64,000 nt of DNA, taken from the NCBI GenBank assembly GCA_914767715.1, contig OU612070.1, positions 12,851,501 through 12,915,500 on the forward strand. The letters are read 5' to 3'. Made by a program: the position numbers and the translations under genes. The stretch comes from Membranipora membranacea (lineage: Eukaryota > Bryozoa > Gymnolaemata > Cheilostomatida > Membraniporidae). Shown here piece by piece: positions 1 through 10,688 of this stretch (its first letter is position 1; each line of letters starts with the position of its first letter). Below the pieces are notes generated by a model, which was given only the letters and a program-made list of their open reading frames with translations, was not told where the DNA came from and did no database searches.

Positions 1-3000
1 AAAGGCATAATCTTGCTTAGCCTTCTACCCCAAGCAATTTGCTTATCATCACTTAATCCCCTCATTCTAATCCTTACAAGGATTATAACAAAAGGAATTA
101 AATGCTGGCCAACTCCACAAAACAAAGTGAGTGTGTTAAACCCCAGCTTACAAGTAATAGGATTACTTAGCTTTTGTCTTCACACAGTGCTGTTGCCATA
201 TCCATGCAGATGCGCTTTCTGCCTCATGTACTATGCTTTTTGTGGCTTGTTTGAGCGCTCTTCCTGAAAGCCCAACTCTAGTCAGAAATTTGGTAGCTGA
301 TCTAGCCATGAATCCACGGCAGCCAACTTCCACTGCGAATAATTCGCAATTCCAACCTTTGTCTTGGCATTGTGTGACCAGATCTTCGTATCTTGTCAGT
401 TTTCTCTCATGCGCATATGAGAGATTTTCTTCCCAAGGCACCGTCAATTCCATCAGTATGAGTGCTTTTTCTTTGTCAGACCAAACAATTAAGTCTGGTC
501 TTTGGTTCGTGATCACAATATGCTGTGGCATGCTGAGCTGCTCTGTGAGGTCGCATCTCACCTGCCATTCTCCGCTGTTCATCAATCCCTTTTTGCGCAA
601 AATCTTTTCACGCGCTTCACCACCAGCATTAGCATATTCACACTTCTCCGTGACATATTTACACAACACTTTCAGGACTTGATTATGCCTATACGTGTAT
701 CTTCCCAGGCTCTGTTGGCAATTCGACAGTATATGTCGAAGTGTGCCCTTAGCCGAGCACTCGGCGCATTTCGAGTTCTCGGTCAAATTCCAGCGTTCCA
801 GGTTTGCCGGGGTCGGTAGTTGATCATAAGCTGCACCAACCAGAAAGCTGATCCTTTGTGGCTCCATCGACCACAATTCTGTCCATTTGAGCTGACGCTG
901 CTCAACAGACTCCCAACAAGTCCACCTGCCTTGTTGGGCTTGGCCTACAGCTTGTGTCTGGCGGCGCTCCTCTTCCATCTTGCGCACCTCATCAACTACC
1001 ATCTCCCGTCTAACCTTTGGGCTTTCCTTTGAGAACCACCGGTTTGCTTCCCAGCCGATGCCATGACGTGCAGTTGTCACAGCACCCACAATCTCACTTG
1101 TCTCCAGTCGAGATTTGGCATCTCTGACAGTCTCTGTGACAGACCATTTTTTACCAGTGTCAAGTGTTGGAGCACATTCCCTTATCACCTGGTCTGGTGA
1201 CTCGTTCAACATCATATCCAGTCTCGCCTTTGATGTTTTGCACTCTTCCACAAGCGATTTCATAGGTAGTGAAAGAGTAAACGAACTGGCATACAGTGCA
1301 TTAGTGTTGAAGCTCCTTGGAACTCCAAGCCACTTACGCATGTGCTTGTTAATCATTTGCTCCATTCTCTCAACTGGTGTTAGTGGAATATCATAAACTG
1401 TCAGAGGCCACAGAATTCGAGGCATGAGTGCAAAGTTGAGAATCCAGGCTTTGTATTTGCCAGACAGACCACATTTTTCAATCGCGTCCAGCCCTGTAAT
1501 GAGTTGCTTTTTCACCTCGTTTCCGCGAAACCTGTCTGTGATCGGTAAACTATACCATCTTCCTAACCTCTTCACAGGCTGCTCTGCAAGCGTGGGAATA
1601 GGCTCTGTTCCTATGAAGTAGGTATTTGGTACAGGTTTGCCTTTACACAAAGACAGGGACCGGCTCTTGCTAGGTTTGAATCGCATCGCACATCCCTCTA
1701 TCAACTCATGCAGTCTATCGATTGAAGCTACAACCTGGGCCTTATCTGGTGATATTATTGTAATATCGACCATAAAGGCCCTCATCGGCGGTAGTATCTG
1801 GTTATTCGCAACCTGGATCCCATTCACACTGCCTTGTGAATTCCGTATAACTATCTCCATCACCATAGCGAATAGCAAAGGTGATATAGCACATCCCATA
1901 GGGATGCCTACTGCCAGCTCTTGCCAGCTCGTGGTAAAGTTCTTAGTAGTGAATCGCATTTTGAACTTTTTATAGTAGCGCTCAACCATAACCCTTAGCC
2001 TGTCGGGCACCCAGAAGTGTGATAGTGCGAGGTCAATTATGCTGTGCGGTACAGAACCATAGGCATTCGCCAAATCCAACCAGATTACCTCAAGGTTCGA
2101 TTTTGCTTGTTTAGCAGACTTTATTGCTGACCAAATCATGCTCACATGCTCAAGACATCCAGGGAATCCTGGGATGCCTGCCTTCTGAACTGATGGATCA
2201 ATGAATCCATTGTTCATAAGATAATCTGTGAGGCGTTTTGCCAGAACGCTGAAGAATATCTTGCCTTCTACATTTAGCAGTGATATTGGTCTAAACTGCC
2301 CTAGGTCCTCCGCTCTATCCTCTTTCGGTATATACACACCATTCGCACAACACCACTCATCTGGGATCTTGCCAGACTTCCAGATTTGGTTGAGCACTTT
2401 TGAATAGATCTCCAGTATGCCTGGACATTTCTTGTATAGCTTATAACTGATGCCATTAATTCCTGGAGCACTTTTGGCACGTGCCTTGGTAACTACATGT
2501 GCAACTTCTCCAAGCTTGATATCACCCATCTCAAAACTGAAACCTGGAGATGTTGGACGTTTAAGCCCAGCAATATCAGTGTTCACCTCGCTCTTGTTAC
2601 CGTACACTTTTGCCAAGTGTGCCTCAACTTCTGCCTGACTAGCCTTGAGCTCGCCGCTCTTACTCTGCTCAAACAACTTCTTGGCAAATCCGTATGGATT
2701 TTTCATGAAATTGTTCAAGTTCTTTCGCTTCAACTTCCTCTTCTTCCTCAAGGCCTCAGCTCTGGCTAGCCTTCTTATTCGTTCCTTGACATCATTAAGT
2801 AATACAGAAAGCCCATGCCTTACTGATTCAGCGCAATTTCACATTCTCTCTCTCAGCGCGCGTTGCTGAGTTCTCAGTTTGCCTTTCTCATATTGGCGTC
2901 TATTTGGTATTTTGGTGCACTGAGTTCCACCTCGTTTCGCAACTAAGCCAAACTTCTCCTCACAAATTGAAAAGAGGATAGCAGGCAGTTGTTTGGCCTT

Positions 3001-3390
3001 TTTCTCACCGCTTCCAGTCAATGCAGAGTTGAGAGCAACAACTGCATATTCGTCAAGCTCACGCCAAGTCTTGACACTGCTCACCTTTGGCCACTCATCC
3101 TCCTGCCTTTCACAACCGCTCCCATGATGCTCGGTGGGTGTTTGAGAATTGGTTGTCTGCCCACTGTGGTTTTCAACCTGGGGCAGTGTACCATCCGTCT
3201 TAGGTGCAGAGTTATCTACACTGCGGTTCTCTAACACCACTTCGCATCCCTTCTTAGTTCTGTGTATTTTCATACCACGCTCAGTTTTGAAACCCCTCTG
3301 GCATACGCAAGTCCATGGCATTTCCGAGTTCGTTATAACAGTTAACCGGGTACCAGTAGGTCTCTCATCCTCCCCTTCGTTTCCGGATAG
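1..3390 (-). mobile_element. R2/NeSL-type non-LTR retrotransposon, inactive copy
   Basis: This is one element on the minus strand. Its 3' end lies at or beyond the window's left edge (1-162 is 3' untranslated sequence) and its 5' end is at about 3390. It has the R2/NeSL architecture: an N-terminal C2H2-like zinc finger, a central reverse transcriptase, a CCHC knuckle and a C-terminal restriction-like endonuclease, with no APE endonuclease. The 5' edge is placed where sequence shared with the local tRNA-Lys repeat begins in inverted orientation. No rDNA flank is visible, so there is no sign of R2-style 28S targeting. The clade within the superfamily is not resolved. Confidence 0.85.
163..3390 (-). 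pseudogene. ORF of the RLE retrotransposon, one stop and a mutated RT active site
   Basis: A single reading frame runs from 3390 to the TAA at 163-165, broken once by TGA at 2839-2841. Both sides of the stop are in the same frame, so a point nonsense change is the simplest reading. Upstream lies a C2H2-like finger (CVCQRGFKTERGMKIHRTKK, near 3310-3255). Downstream are the RT fingers and palm (SAPGINGISY; first metal-binding Asp in WLDLANAYGS; GIPMGCAISPLL). Motif C reads FMVDI where F-x-D-D is expected: codon 1768-1770 is GTC (Val) where GAC (Asp) is expected. Then come a CCHC knuckle (CAEC...H...C) and an RPD...ELTVPWEE endonuclease core. An ORF-encoded polyprotein of this type performs target-primed reverse transcription, and this copy should be unable to. 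The original start codon is unclear because the frame stays open into the fused repeat. Confidence 0.85.
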
Positions 3391-3797
3391 ACTAGAATGG
3401 AGGAAGAATTGAGTCCGAGAAGAATAAAGTCCTGTGTTCCTTACCTTAGAAAATGTGTTGGCAAATCAGAGCCAACACAGTGACCAACCTTACCTATGTT
3501 CTTCTCAATGTTATTGTAATAAGGCCGAAAATTCTGTTAAGAAGTGATGTTGTGCTGTGGAAGTACATTTAGGACTATTTAATTTTAAATATTGTTCATG
3601 GATATTTTGTAACAAAATCTTTTACTTCCACAGCACAACATCACTTCTTAACAGAATGTTCGGCCTTATTACAATGACATTGAGAAGAACATAGGTAAGG
3701 TTGGTCACTGTGTTGGCTCTGATTTGCCAACACATTTTCTAAGGGAAAGAACACAGGACTTTATTCTTCTCGGACTCAATTCTTCCTCCATTCTAGT
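3391..3797. repeat. 175-bp inverted duplication (fold-back) at the LINE 5' end
   Basis: Positions 3391-3565 are the near-perfect reverse complement of 3623-3797, with only a few mismatches over 175 bp. The spacer of 57 bp (3566-3622) continues the right arm in normal repeat order, as seen uninterrupted near 12007-12240. The right arm is therefore the native tRNA-Lys module A sequence. The left arm is an inverted extra copy joined directly to the retrotransposon's 5' end. No gene is present. Confidence 0.9.
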
Positions 3798-4903
3798 TCA
3801 CTCCATATTATTTAGTGAAAGTAACCCTGAGTCTACTGCAGTGGCATTCTAACATCATATGGAACCATAGTCTTAGTGCTCAGATGGTTGCAACGCAAGT
3901 TAGCGGCATTACATTATCTATCGCTCAATTTGACATACATTCCTATATGGTGGAATTGGGTGGTTGATAATTTAATGCCACTAACTGCAATGGAGCCTTC
4001 TGAGCACTTAAACTAACCATGAATTTATAATGTACTCTATGACTTAGGCTAATGGTACCACCTACTATACTCAATTACTAACCTGATCATTATCAACTTA
4101 ATTATTAACAAAGGACCAGATGTGCATGTGCAAGATTAGAAAGTGGTTATTATGAGGGTTATTAGGCGCTCAACTACCGGGATCAACTTAGTGGATTCCA
4201 TAACATGACAAGGTCCGAAATTGAGGTATATCTGCCCGGTTAGCTCAGTCGGTAGAGCATGGGACTCTTAATCCCAGGGTCGCGGGTTCGAGTCCCTCAT
4301 TGGGCAATGTTTTGATCAGAACTTAAAAATGGCTGCTTCAGCCAGACATCTCTGAAGATATACACAGCACAATAAATGATGAAAATGCTGAGTCGGTTTC
4401 AAATTAACTACATAGCTATTACACATATTGGCATTGCAGTAAGGAGTGGAGGGGGATATTGCAGTAATAGCATCAATTTGTGATGTCCGATATCGAAGTT
4501 GCCCCTTCATGCATACAAACCTTGTTGATTTTTTCCATTTGATTTATCATAATTACAGTAATGTATCATAATGTTATTTCATATATGAAGAACAACTATA
4601 TCATTAAGGTAAAACCTCTAAATAATCTAATTTTTTTTAACCTGTGATATTTGTGTGCACATCTCAAGTAATTTTTAGCAACTAGTGTTGGCAAGAATCC
4701 ATTTATCCAAAATGGTCAATTTTGATTTTGCAGCTGTCCTTCATATGGAATATCTTATTGTGACTTTTTTACAGCCCCTACCTCTAACAAACTGACTGAT
4801 TTAAAATGATACTATATCAGTTTCATCTTATTCATAAGTTTTTGAAAATAATCATGAATAATCAATATTCAAATAACATTGTTAGTGGAACAAATGTTTG
4901 TTG
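3566..4903 (+). repeat. tRNA-Lys module A, copy 1
   Basis: This segment is shared with 12007-13950, 22410-23025, 34200-37075 and 45530-46990. It holds a long imperfect hairpin at about 3867-4014 (arms beginning TAGTCTTAGTGCTCAGATGG and ending in its complement), the tRNA-Lys gene at 4234 and about 600 bp of AT-rich 3' flank with no recognisable gene. Sequence to the left of 3566 that other copies carry is missing here and is replaced by the fold-back and the retrotransposon. Confidence 0.8.
4234..4306 (+). tRNA. tRNA-Lys(CTT), slightly degenerate
   Basis: A 73-nt cloverleaf with the anticodon loop CTCTTAA (anticodon CTT), A box TAGCTCAGTCGG and B box GGTTCGAGTCC, followed by TTTT within 12 nt. 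The T stem has one mismatch (GCGGG against CCCTC) and the acceptor uses G-T pairs. The tRNA delivers lysine at AAG codons. Expression is uncertain because of the T-stem defect, which is shared by the other module A copies. Confidence 0.75.
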
Positions 4904-6411
4904 GCAGGTCAGAGCTCAGCACATATATGGGCTACCCAAACCCATGACCGTCAATGCATGCTCGCTGAGTGACTTACACTCTAAACCTATACCACATTCT
5001 CCTAAATCCATCATATTTTTGTTAGCACTCCTAGCAAAGACGTATACCCGTTTGTGTTGGCTAAATAAATCATCACAATACAGAGTCCCTATATAAGGTA
5101 GATCTTTCAGAACCCACAGAGCCAGTATATCGTGGAGGCATGTGTCAAACAAGATCCACAGTTACACTAGCTTGATAAGCGCTTCTAGATAGCTGGACTC
5201 AGGAGGCTCTACTGGTCTTAGAGCAACTTTCCTCAATTGAATAGTATAAAACCCATGCACTTTCCTGACAATCAAATATATGACAAAGTTCAAGATCCTG
5301 AGTTAAATTTTGTGTGGATCCAAACTTTATCCGCAGGTGATAGACATAATCTAGCTCAATCTCTTGGGCATATACATTGAAATTACAACAATTATATACT
5401 TGAATAAACTTGTTAGGATATTAAACATTGAAATAAGATGGGAAACCAACCAAGACCAATTGTGCCTAAGACTAATTTTCACTTTTGATTTTGCCTTGAG
5501 ATTATCTGCTAAATTAGCATATTTGAATCATCACCATTGATGATTTATTTCGTGATCAGAATATTTTTTAAGATGTAGTATTAACAATTTGTAATCTTTG
5601 GTATTAACAGTATTAGGCTCCCTGTAGCGGATTAAAATTCTACTTGTTGCATTTAGGACATAGGATTATTATGCTCGACATCTTGATCGAATTGAAAGCT
5701 TGTCGTATAAGATGCTTTGTTAAGACAAAGAGAGTAATCGAAGGCTATGCTCTCTGATGTATTGCGCAATTGTAAGTGCTCTGCAGTGGATTGATAAACG
5801 TGTTAAATTTTTTCTTTGTACAATTCACATGGTTGCAAAAGACAAAGTTTAATCAGGAAGTGATGATCACTAATTTCAGCCGGTACTTAATAAACTGAGG
5901 GAGGAATTTGACATGCTGAGTAAAGCTTGGCGCTATCATTTCGTAAGGTTCAATGCTAAGGATTTATATTTGTAAGATGAATGATCAAATTGGTGCAAAG
6001 CTATAGTATTATTACCTCGAGTGCAATGACAGTTTTAACTAGATGTATGAGCGAATTTGTTGCCCACAATTATTTGTTGATTAAGAACAGGGACAAGCTG
6101 GCCCAGGATAGCAAATTAAGGTGGAAAAATGATAATTAATTTGAGCATCATGTTATGTCATCATTATCAATGATTCCTCTATACATATGGGTTGTTGCAA
6201 AATACTCAATATTAAACTCAGCTCAACTTAAATATTCATTGTTAGAGCTGCGGTGTGAGATAACAATAATAATAACAATACCAGCCCAATGGCAATGATA
6301 TTATTATCATTGAAATGTGTAGATAGACAAAAGCCTAAGACAATGGATGAATGCAGCTAGAAGTTTAAACTTCTGAAATTTAAACTTCTAAACTTCTAAA
6401 TTGCTATAAAA
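4904..6411. repeat. Recent segmental duplicate of 40173-41727
   Basis: About 1.5 kb matches 40173-41727 at very high identity by eye, starting at a shared GGCAGGTCAG boundary. The main difference is about 60 bp present near 41625-41685 and absent here near 6355. Apart from a short conserved reading frame at its left end, no gene or RNA is recognised. The remainder is AT-rich. Confidence 0.85.
4916..5152 (-). other. Conserved 78-residue reading frame, possible exon fragment
   Basis: A minus-strand frame of unremarkable composition (for example LPYIGTLYCDDLFSQHKRVY) ends at TGA-type context near 4916. It is preserved identically in the duplicate at 40185-40421. It lacks a good ATG start and is preceded in frame by a stop a few codons upstream. 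It reads like part of a globular protein rather than random translation, but the family is not recognised. Identity between copies may only reflect recent duplication. It could be a relic exon of a captured gene. Confidence 0.35.
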
Positions 6412-6759
6412 ATGTAGTTTTTTTGCGGTAACTCTTCTCAAAGAAAGCAGAATCAATTTTAGTAAAAATGTGTACCCAGCGTCAACATGACGAATAAGTC
6501 TGTGAATTTTGGAGTTTACACGCTTATTTTTGACCGTATATAATTTCGTTGAAAGACAAAAATTAAAAAATGCTTCAAAAAGTACTGTTTTTTTAGACTT
6601 TATGGTTATATGTTTTAAGATTTAACAACATAAAACCAAAATAAACATAGTTGCATGTTTATAGGAAGCTATGTGAGTTTTTGAAGAGTTGAAGGCAAAC
6701 CAAGTTTGAGGTAGGGGGAGATAACAAGGAAAGTGGGGGAGAAGTATAAGTCACTGAGA
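6412..6759. other. Unique AT-rich stretch without a recognised gene
   Basis: This lies between the end of the duplicated segment and the shared downstream flank of the lectin copies. It contains poly-T and poly-A runs, no coding frame of interest and no RNA gene. Confidence 0.6.
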
Positions 6760-7270
6760 ATGTTTTTCAAAGGTGCCATTTATAAAGAAACAAAAAAGGG
6801 TGACGCAAAAGATATGATTGAATGGTCATAGATTATTATTTCAGCATGTTATTTTGAAGTAAGGCTATAATTTAAAATACATATTTATTATATATTTATT
6901 TATATTATTTAAGCATCATTTAATATAAATTCTATAATTTATGACTTTGAATCTTTGAGATGACTACTGAGCGCCAGCTACATGGTTCCATTGGTCTTAT
7001 TTTAGATGACAACTTGTTCAATATTTTGTTGAAATGTGGGCCAAGGTGTGCGACACACTCGTACTGGCATGCAGGAGAGGTGTATAATTTGTATTTTTAA
7101 TTGTTCTTCAACTATTCTGTAGGCGGGGACATTTAACCTGAATGACGTCAGTATAACAACAACAAAAAGTGTTAAACAGGAATAAACTAAGGAACTTAAC
7201 GTGAAATGAACTCTGCAAATTTAAGAAGTGTAAACATATATAATATACAAATTACTGGATATTTAATTCT
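6760..7270. repeat. Shared 3' flank of lectin copies
   Basis: This matches 28920-29430 and, with an insertion, 51560-52320. It is AT-rich spacer downstream of the minus-strand lectin exons. No gene is seen. Confidence 0.7.
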
Positions 7271-7274
7271 ATAT

Positions 7275-8045
7275 TCACATATGTATCATGTTAAGGTCGT
7301 ACAGCTTCGATCCCTCCATAGTGTGTGTTCGGGGCTGGTACTCCTTTGAGCTAAAGCGCACTAATCACAGTTATTGTTGTTTGCGTGATTTGGATAGTTG
7401 GTGGCCCAACCATAACTACCATCATTAAGAGGCTGACCATTAACCCACATCCAGTTGTGTTGACAATCACCATCGCGTAGACCTATCCCGTATGTCGACA
7501 TGAAAACTAAAAATAGATATATTATCTGAAGTCATTGATCTTGTGTCCAGAACCTAGAGGTCTTGCTTCCTACCTTGACAAAGCAGCCTAGATATTAGCC
7601 TGCTGACATGAAAATCTGGTATTTTCTATCAACACAAATCTGTTGATGAAAGTTTGAAAAGACATAACATTATTTTTTATTCACAGCTATAAAATATCTT
7701 AATGTAGATGATGCCAGGGTGATGGGTTTGCTTAATAAACTTCCGCGGCACCAATCGCCTGTCAGTGAATAGCAAGCACGCTAACTGATCGCGTCATCAC
7801 ACATCCCACAGCACAGTTAATTCAGTTAAGTCCAGATACACGATTAAAAAACCCACTTTCGCTGTGTGGTGCTCTTAAACCATACATAAGGTCATATTTC
7901 TCTTCTGTGTCTAGCACTGCCAGCTGTCCACCACCGTATTGACATGCTGCCTGTGCAGTGTCCCAGTCTGATAAAGTTTGATTGAATTCATAGTATACTC
8001 CTGCTTCCACAACACAGTATGAGTATGGTGTCTCAGTTGTACAAG
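7275..8045 (-). pseudogene. C-type lectin-like domain, two-exon pseudogene (copy 1)
   Basis: The first lectin exon is 7842-8045 (204 nt, acceptor TTTGTAG, donor GTGTAT), with WDTAQAACQYGGGQLAVLDT. The second starts at 7506 with MSTYGIGLRDGDCQHNWMWV. The second exon has an in-frame TAG where the intact copy has Trp (after NNNNCD, near 7370) and a TGA where others have Arg (near 7289). Both stops recur in the copy at 29.4 kb. No Apple or signal-peptide exon lies in order upstream. It is a dead duplicate of the secreted lectin family. Confidence 0.8.
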
Positions 8046-8065
8046 CTACAAAGTTTCATTAGTTT

Positions 8066-8583
8066 TCCAGTCTTTTGTCTCTGCATATATCCCTACTACC
8101 ACTTCCTATCTCCACAATTTTGGTACAAAATCAACACATGCTCCAAATGAGGGCTTTCAGTATTATAGCAAATGCCATTTCCATTCATACCACAGTCAAA
8201 CAAACATTTATTCGCTATTCATCACCTGGCTGCTCACTTCACTTGTATCTTGGGATTACAAATTCTACATTTAATGACTACAGATTTTCTTCTAGTAGGA
8301 ATGACTTCAGATTTCTTCTTAATGTGATCCTAATTGCGTAATGGAAAATATCTAATGTATCATAATCAATCTTGAAAAATATGGAATTCAGTATGAAATA
8401 CCATTGCATAATCGCTAATAGCTCGCCTGGCTGGTACATCTATTATATATTTATACATTTATAATTCGTAAAAACTTTATATGCTGATGAATATTATGGT
8501 AAAATATCTCCATGTGAAATGTTGAAAATATTTTTCGAAGTTTTTAAGAGGAGTCTTTTTATTGAATTTTGTTTCTCAATGTA
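8066..8583 (+). repeat. Block S, copy 1
   Basis: A block of about 500 bp beginning near TTTTGTCTCTGCATATATCC recurs at 18090-18623, 25690-26217 and 30215-30757, always just 5' of the tRNA-derived SINE. It carries open frames in all copies, but they differ in length and have no recognisable domain, so I do not call a gene. Confidence 0.7.
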
Positions 8584-8735
8584 ATGGGTAGGGCATGGGT
8601 AGAGCATGGGTCTTTCAATCAAGAGGTCCCGTGTTTGATTCCCACCGGATAACGGTGGTGTCAGGAAGGGCATACGACTTCAACAGTTTGCAGTCCGCAC
8701 ATCGATTAAGACACAGACACAAAACCAAATAACAT
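8584..8735 (+). mobile_element. tRNA-derived SINE, copy 1
   Basis: The tRNA-like head has A-box-like GGGTAGAGCATGGG and B-box-like GTGTTTGATTCCC. It is followed by GGTGTCAGGAAGGGCAT, a tail motif common in animal SINEs and their partner LINEs, then a body ending in GACACAGACACAAAACC. The anticodon arm is degenerate, so it is a SINE and not a tRNA. A 20-bp stretch present in other copies (TTCAAATGCTCCTGTGCC) is missing here. Confidence 0.75.
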
Positions 8736-9045
8736 CAACGCTTCTCACAAGTTATCAAAGGGTAGCAAGACTATAGTTTTTTAAAACATATTTAAAACTT
8801 ATTTGCATTGATTGTCCGAATCGCAGTTAGAAAGGATGTTATTTGTGGCTGAAAGGAAAATTCAGCAAGAGGACAGGGAAGTAATGTGATCAGTAGAAAA
8901 ATTCCCCCTGGCTAATTAAAGAGTAACCTAATCATAGGGTGGAACGGTGGTGTGTAGTTGTTGGTTTCCCAGTTTGTTCATTAGGACTGTCGATACAGTA
9001 GAGGCACTCTCCCGATTTCATGCTACTGGCGACAACATTAACGGA
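8736..9045 (+). repeat. Conserved 5' flank of tRNA-His, copy 1
   Basis: About 300 bp between the SINE and tRNA-His is repeated with small indels before every tRNA-His locus. No reading frame or regulatory motif beyond the tRNA's own internal promoter is recognised. Confidence 0.6.
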
Positions 9046-9117
9046 GCCATGATAGTATAGTGGTTAGTACTTCGCGTTGTGGCCGCGAAAACCCAGGTTC
9101 GAATCCTGGTCATGGCA
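9046..9117 (+). tRNA. tRNA-His(GTG)
   Basis: A perfect 72-nt cloverleaf: acceptor GCCATGA/TCATGGC, anticodon stem TCGCG/CGCGA around loop TTGTGGC (anticodon GTG), T stem CCAGG/CCTGG with TTCGAAT. A TTTT terminator follows immediately. It closely resembles metazoan tRNA-His, decodes CAC/CAT, and is likely functional. Confidence 0.95.
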
Positions 9118-9545
9118 TTTTGTTCTGTCCGGCGCCCCAGTTCCAGACTGCAAGTAGGTTGTCAGTATTTTTAAAGGCATCTTGGTTTCTCATAAATCAA
9201 ATGGTCTTAGAAGCCAAAACCTCCCGTCAAAGAGCTAGTTTAGTGCCACAATCCTTTTCCCTACTACCATCAACCACAATGCATTGTATTTGATACAGTA
9301 TTGTGGAGTTTAGAGTCCTTGAAAAGTTATCTTCTCGTACAAAAGGAATTGTAACTTTGTATCAACAAGACACGATTGATTAGCTTATTTGATTAATGAA
9401 GGGTTTTGATTGGTAGATATAAAGCTGATTACCTTGGATTCTGTCAGTAAGCCAAGTTTATTCATTTTTGATATTTTCTTCCTGGCTAATCATCAAAATA
9501 AACAAATATAAAGCGTTATTGAATAACAACGTTTGATCAGGGAGT
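9118..9545 (+). repeat. Conserved 3' flank of tRNA-His, copy 1
   Basis: This sequence recurs after the tRNA-His genes at 19082, 31236 and 42114. It has no recognised gene. It is useful as the empty-site reference for the insertion at 42432-42898. Confidence 0.6.
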
Positions 9546-10132
9546 TAATAGAGCGGCCATCGTTATTGTATTCCTTGCTTTGGAAGTACATCATTTTAGT
9601 GATGAAGATTAATTTCAATAAAAAAAAAGACCCAATCTAGAAAAAAAATTCTGACCTCGTCTGACATCCTTTTATAACGATTAGCCAGCTATTGAGAGAT
9701 CTGGACATACAGAGCCCTGAATAATGTAAATATAGGGTTAACAAGAAAAGGGGTTACAATCCAATATCACCTGGTAAAAGCACATTTGGGAGTATATCAC
9801 TAAAAAAATACCTCAAGGATAATTTGTCACAAACTTCCACAACAAAACCTAACTTCTCAACAGATTCTTCAGCCTAACAACCATATCATTGAGAGAGAGG
9901 GAAGATAGGTATGTATTTGTTGGCTAGGGCTTGGCCCAACTCAATCAACAGAGCCAAGACATTTGCTTAGGTACACAGGCCTTAATTCTTCTCGGAGTCA
10001 ATCCCTCCCCTCATTTGAGTTTATTTCCTATTAGTTAGAGAAAGTTAACTTGATAGTTGTCAGAGTGCTGCCCTTAGTGCTTAAACTTTGCCTGAGTCTA
10101 TTGCAGTGGCGCTCCATTATCTTATGGAACCA

Positions 10133-10266
10133 TAGTCTAAGAGCTCACATGGCTGCAATGCAAGTTAGTGGCATCACTCAATTTGACTACATTCTTAGAC
10201 AGTAAGATTGAGGTTTGATAATATAATGCCACTAACTCGCATTGCAGCTGTCTGAGCCCTTAGACT
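10133..10266. repeat. Imperfect hairpin upstream of tRNA-Lys (representative)
   Basis: The left arm TAGTCTAAGAGCTCACATGG continues to GTTAGTGGCAT. The right arm ATGCCACTAACTCGCATTGC continues to CCCTTAGACTA, giving about 40 paired bases around a 50-nt loop. Equivalent hairpins precede the tRNA-Lys genes of both module types, for example 12817-12962, 20515-20650, 27431-27575, 43672-43805 and 45832-45980. It may be a relic MITE or a transcribed foldback. Function is unknown. Confidence 0.75.
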
Positions 10267-10450
10267 AACAGAACCACCTAGTGTATTTACTTAAATACCT
10301 GATCATTATCATCTTAATTGATAATAAACGACCAGATGGTCACAGCTAAGACAAGAAAGTGGTTATTAAATAGTTATTAGGCGTTTAACTACCCGGGATC
10401 AACTCAGTGGAGTTCGATAGGATTTCAAGGTCGATTTTATGGGTGCATCT

Positions 10451-10523
10451 GCCCGGGTAGCTCAGTCGGTAGAGCATGGGACTCTTAATCCCAGGGTCGT
10501 GGGTTCGAGCCCCACCTCGGGCG
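10451..10523 (+). tRNA. tRNA-Lys(CTT)
   Basis: A 73-nt cloverleaf with acceptor GCCCGGG pairing with CTCGGGC, anticodon loop CTCTTAA and a perfect T stem GTGGG/CCCAC. TTTT lies 6 nt downstream. It looks functional and is the best-preserved form of the lysine tRNA in this window. Confidence 0.95.
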
Positions 10524-10688
10524 ATACATTTTAGTAAGAACTCAGTAGGGATCACCCCATAAATTCAAAAACCCAGGACAGGCATGCCTCATATGGCAGC
10601 GATTCTAACTCCTTGGTGGCAGCCTATTGCAAAGATATCAACATGAAAACGTGATAGATGTTCCAGCCTGGATCCAAGCAACCTTTTG

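Noticed and set aside
1-3390. R2 element inserted in rDNA
   Set aside because: Protein architecture fits the R2/NeSL group, but the flanks are tRNA-Lys repeat DNA, with no 28S sequence.
8075-8341. Block S reading frame of 80-95 residues repeated in four copies
   Set aside because: It is open in all copies but with different ends caused by frame-changing indels, so coding constraint is not supported.
8584-8660. Candidate tRNA gene in the SINE head
   Set aside because: The acceptor and anticodon arms do not fold properly and the B box deviates, so it is a SINE head.
9060-9293. Repeated plus-strand frames starting in tRNA-His and running into its 3' flank (also near 19115, 31267, 42128)
   Set aside because: They are translations through a tRNA gene and its duplicated flank. 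Frame starts differ between copies and no domain is recognisable.
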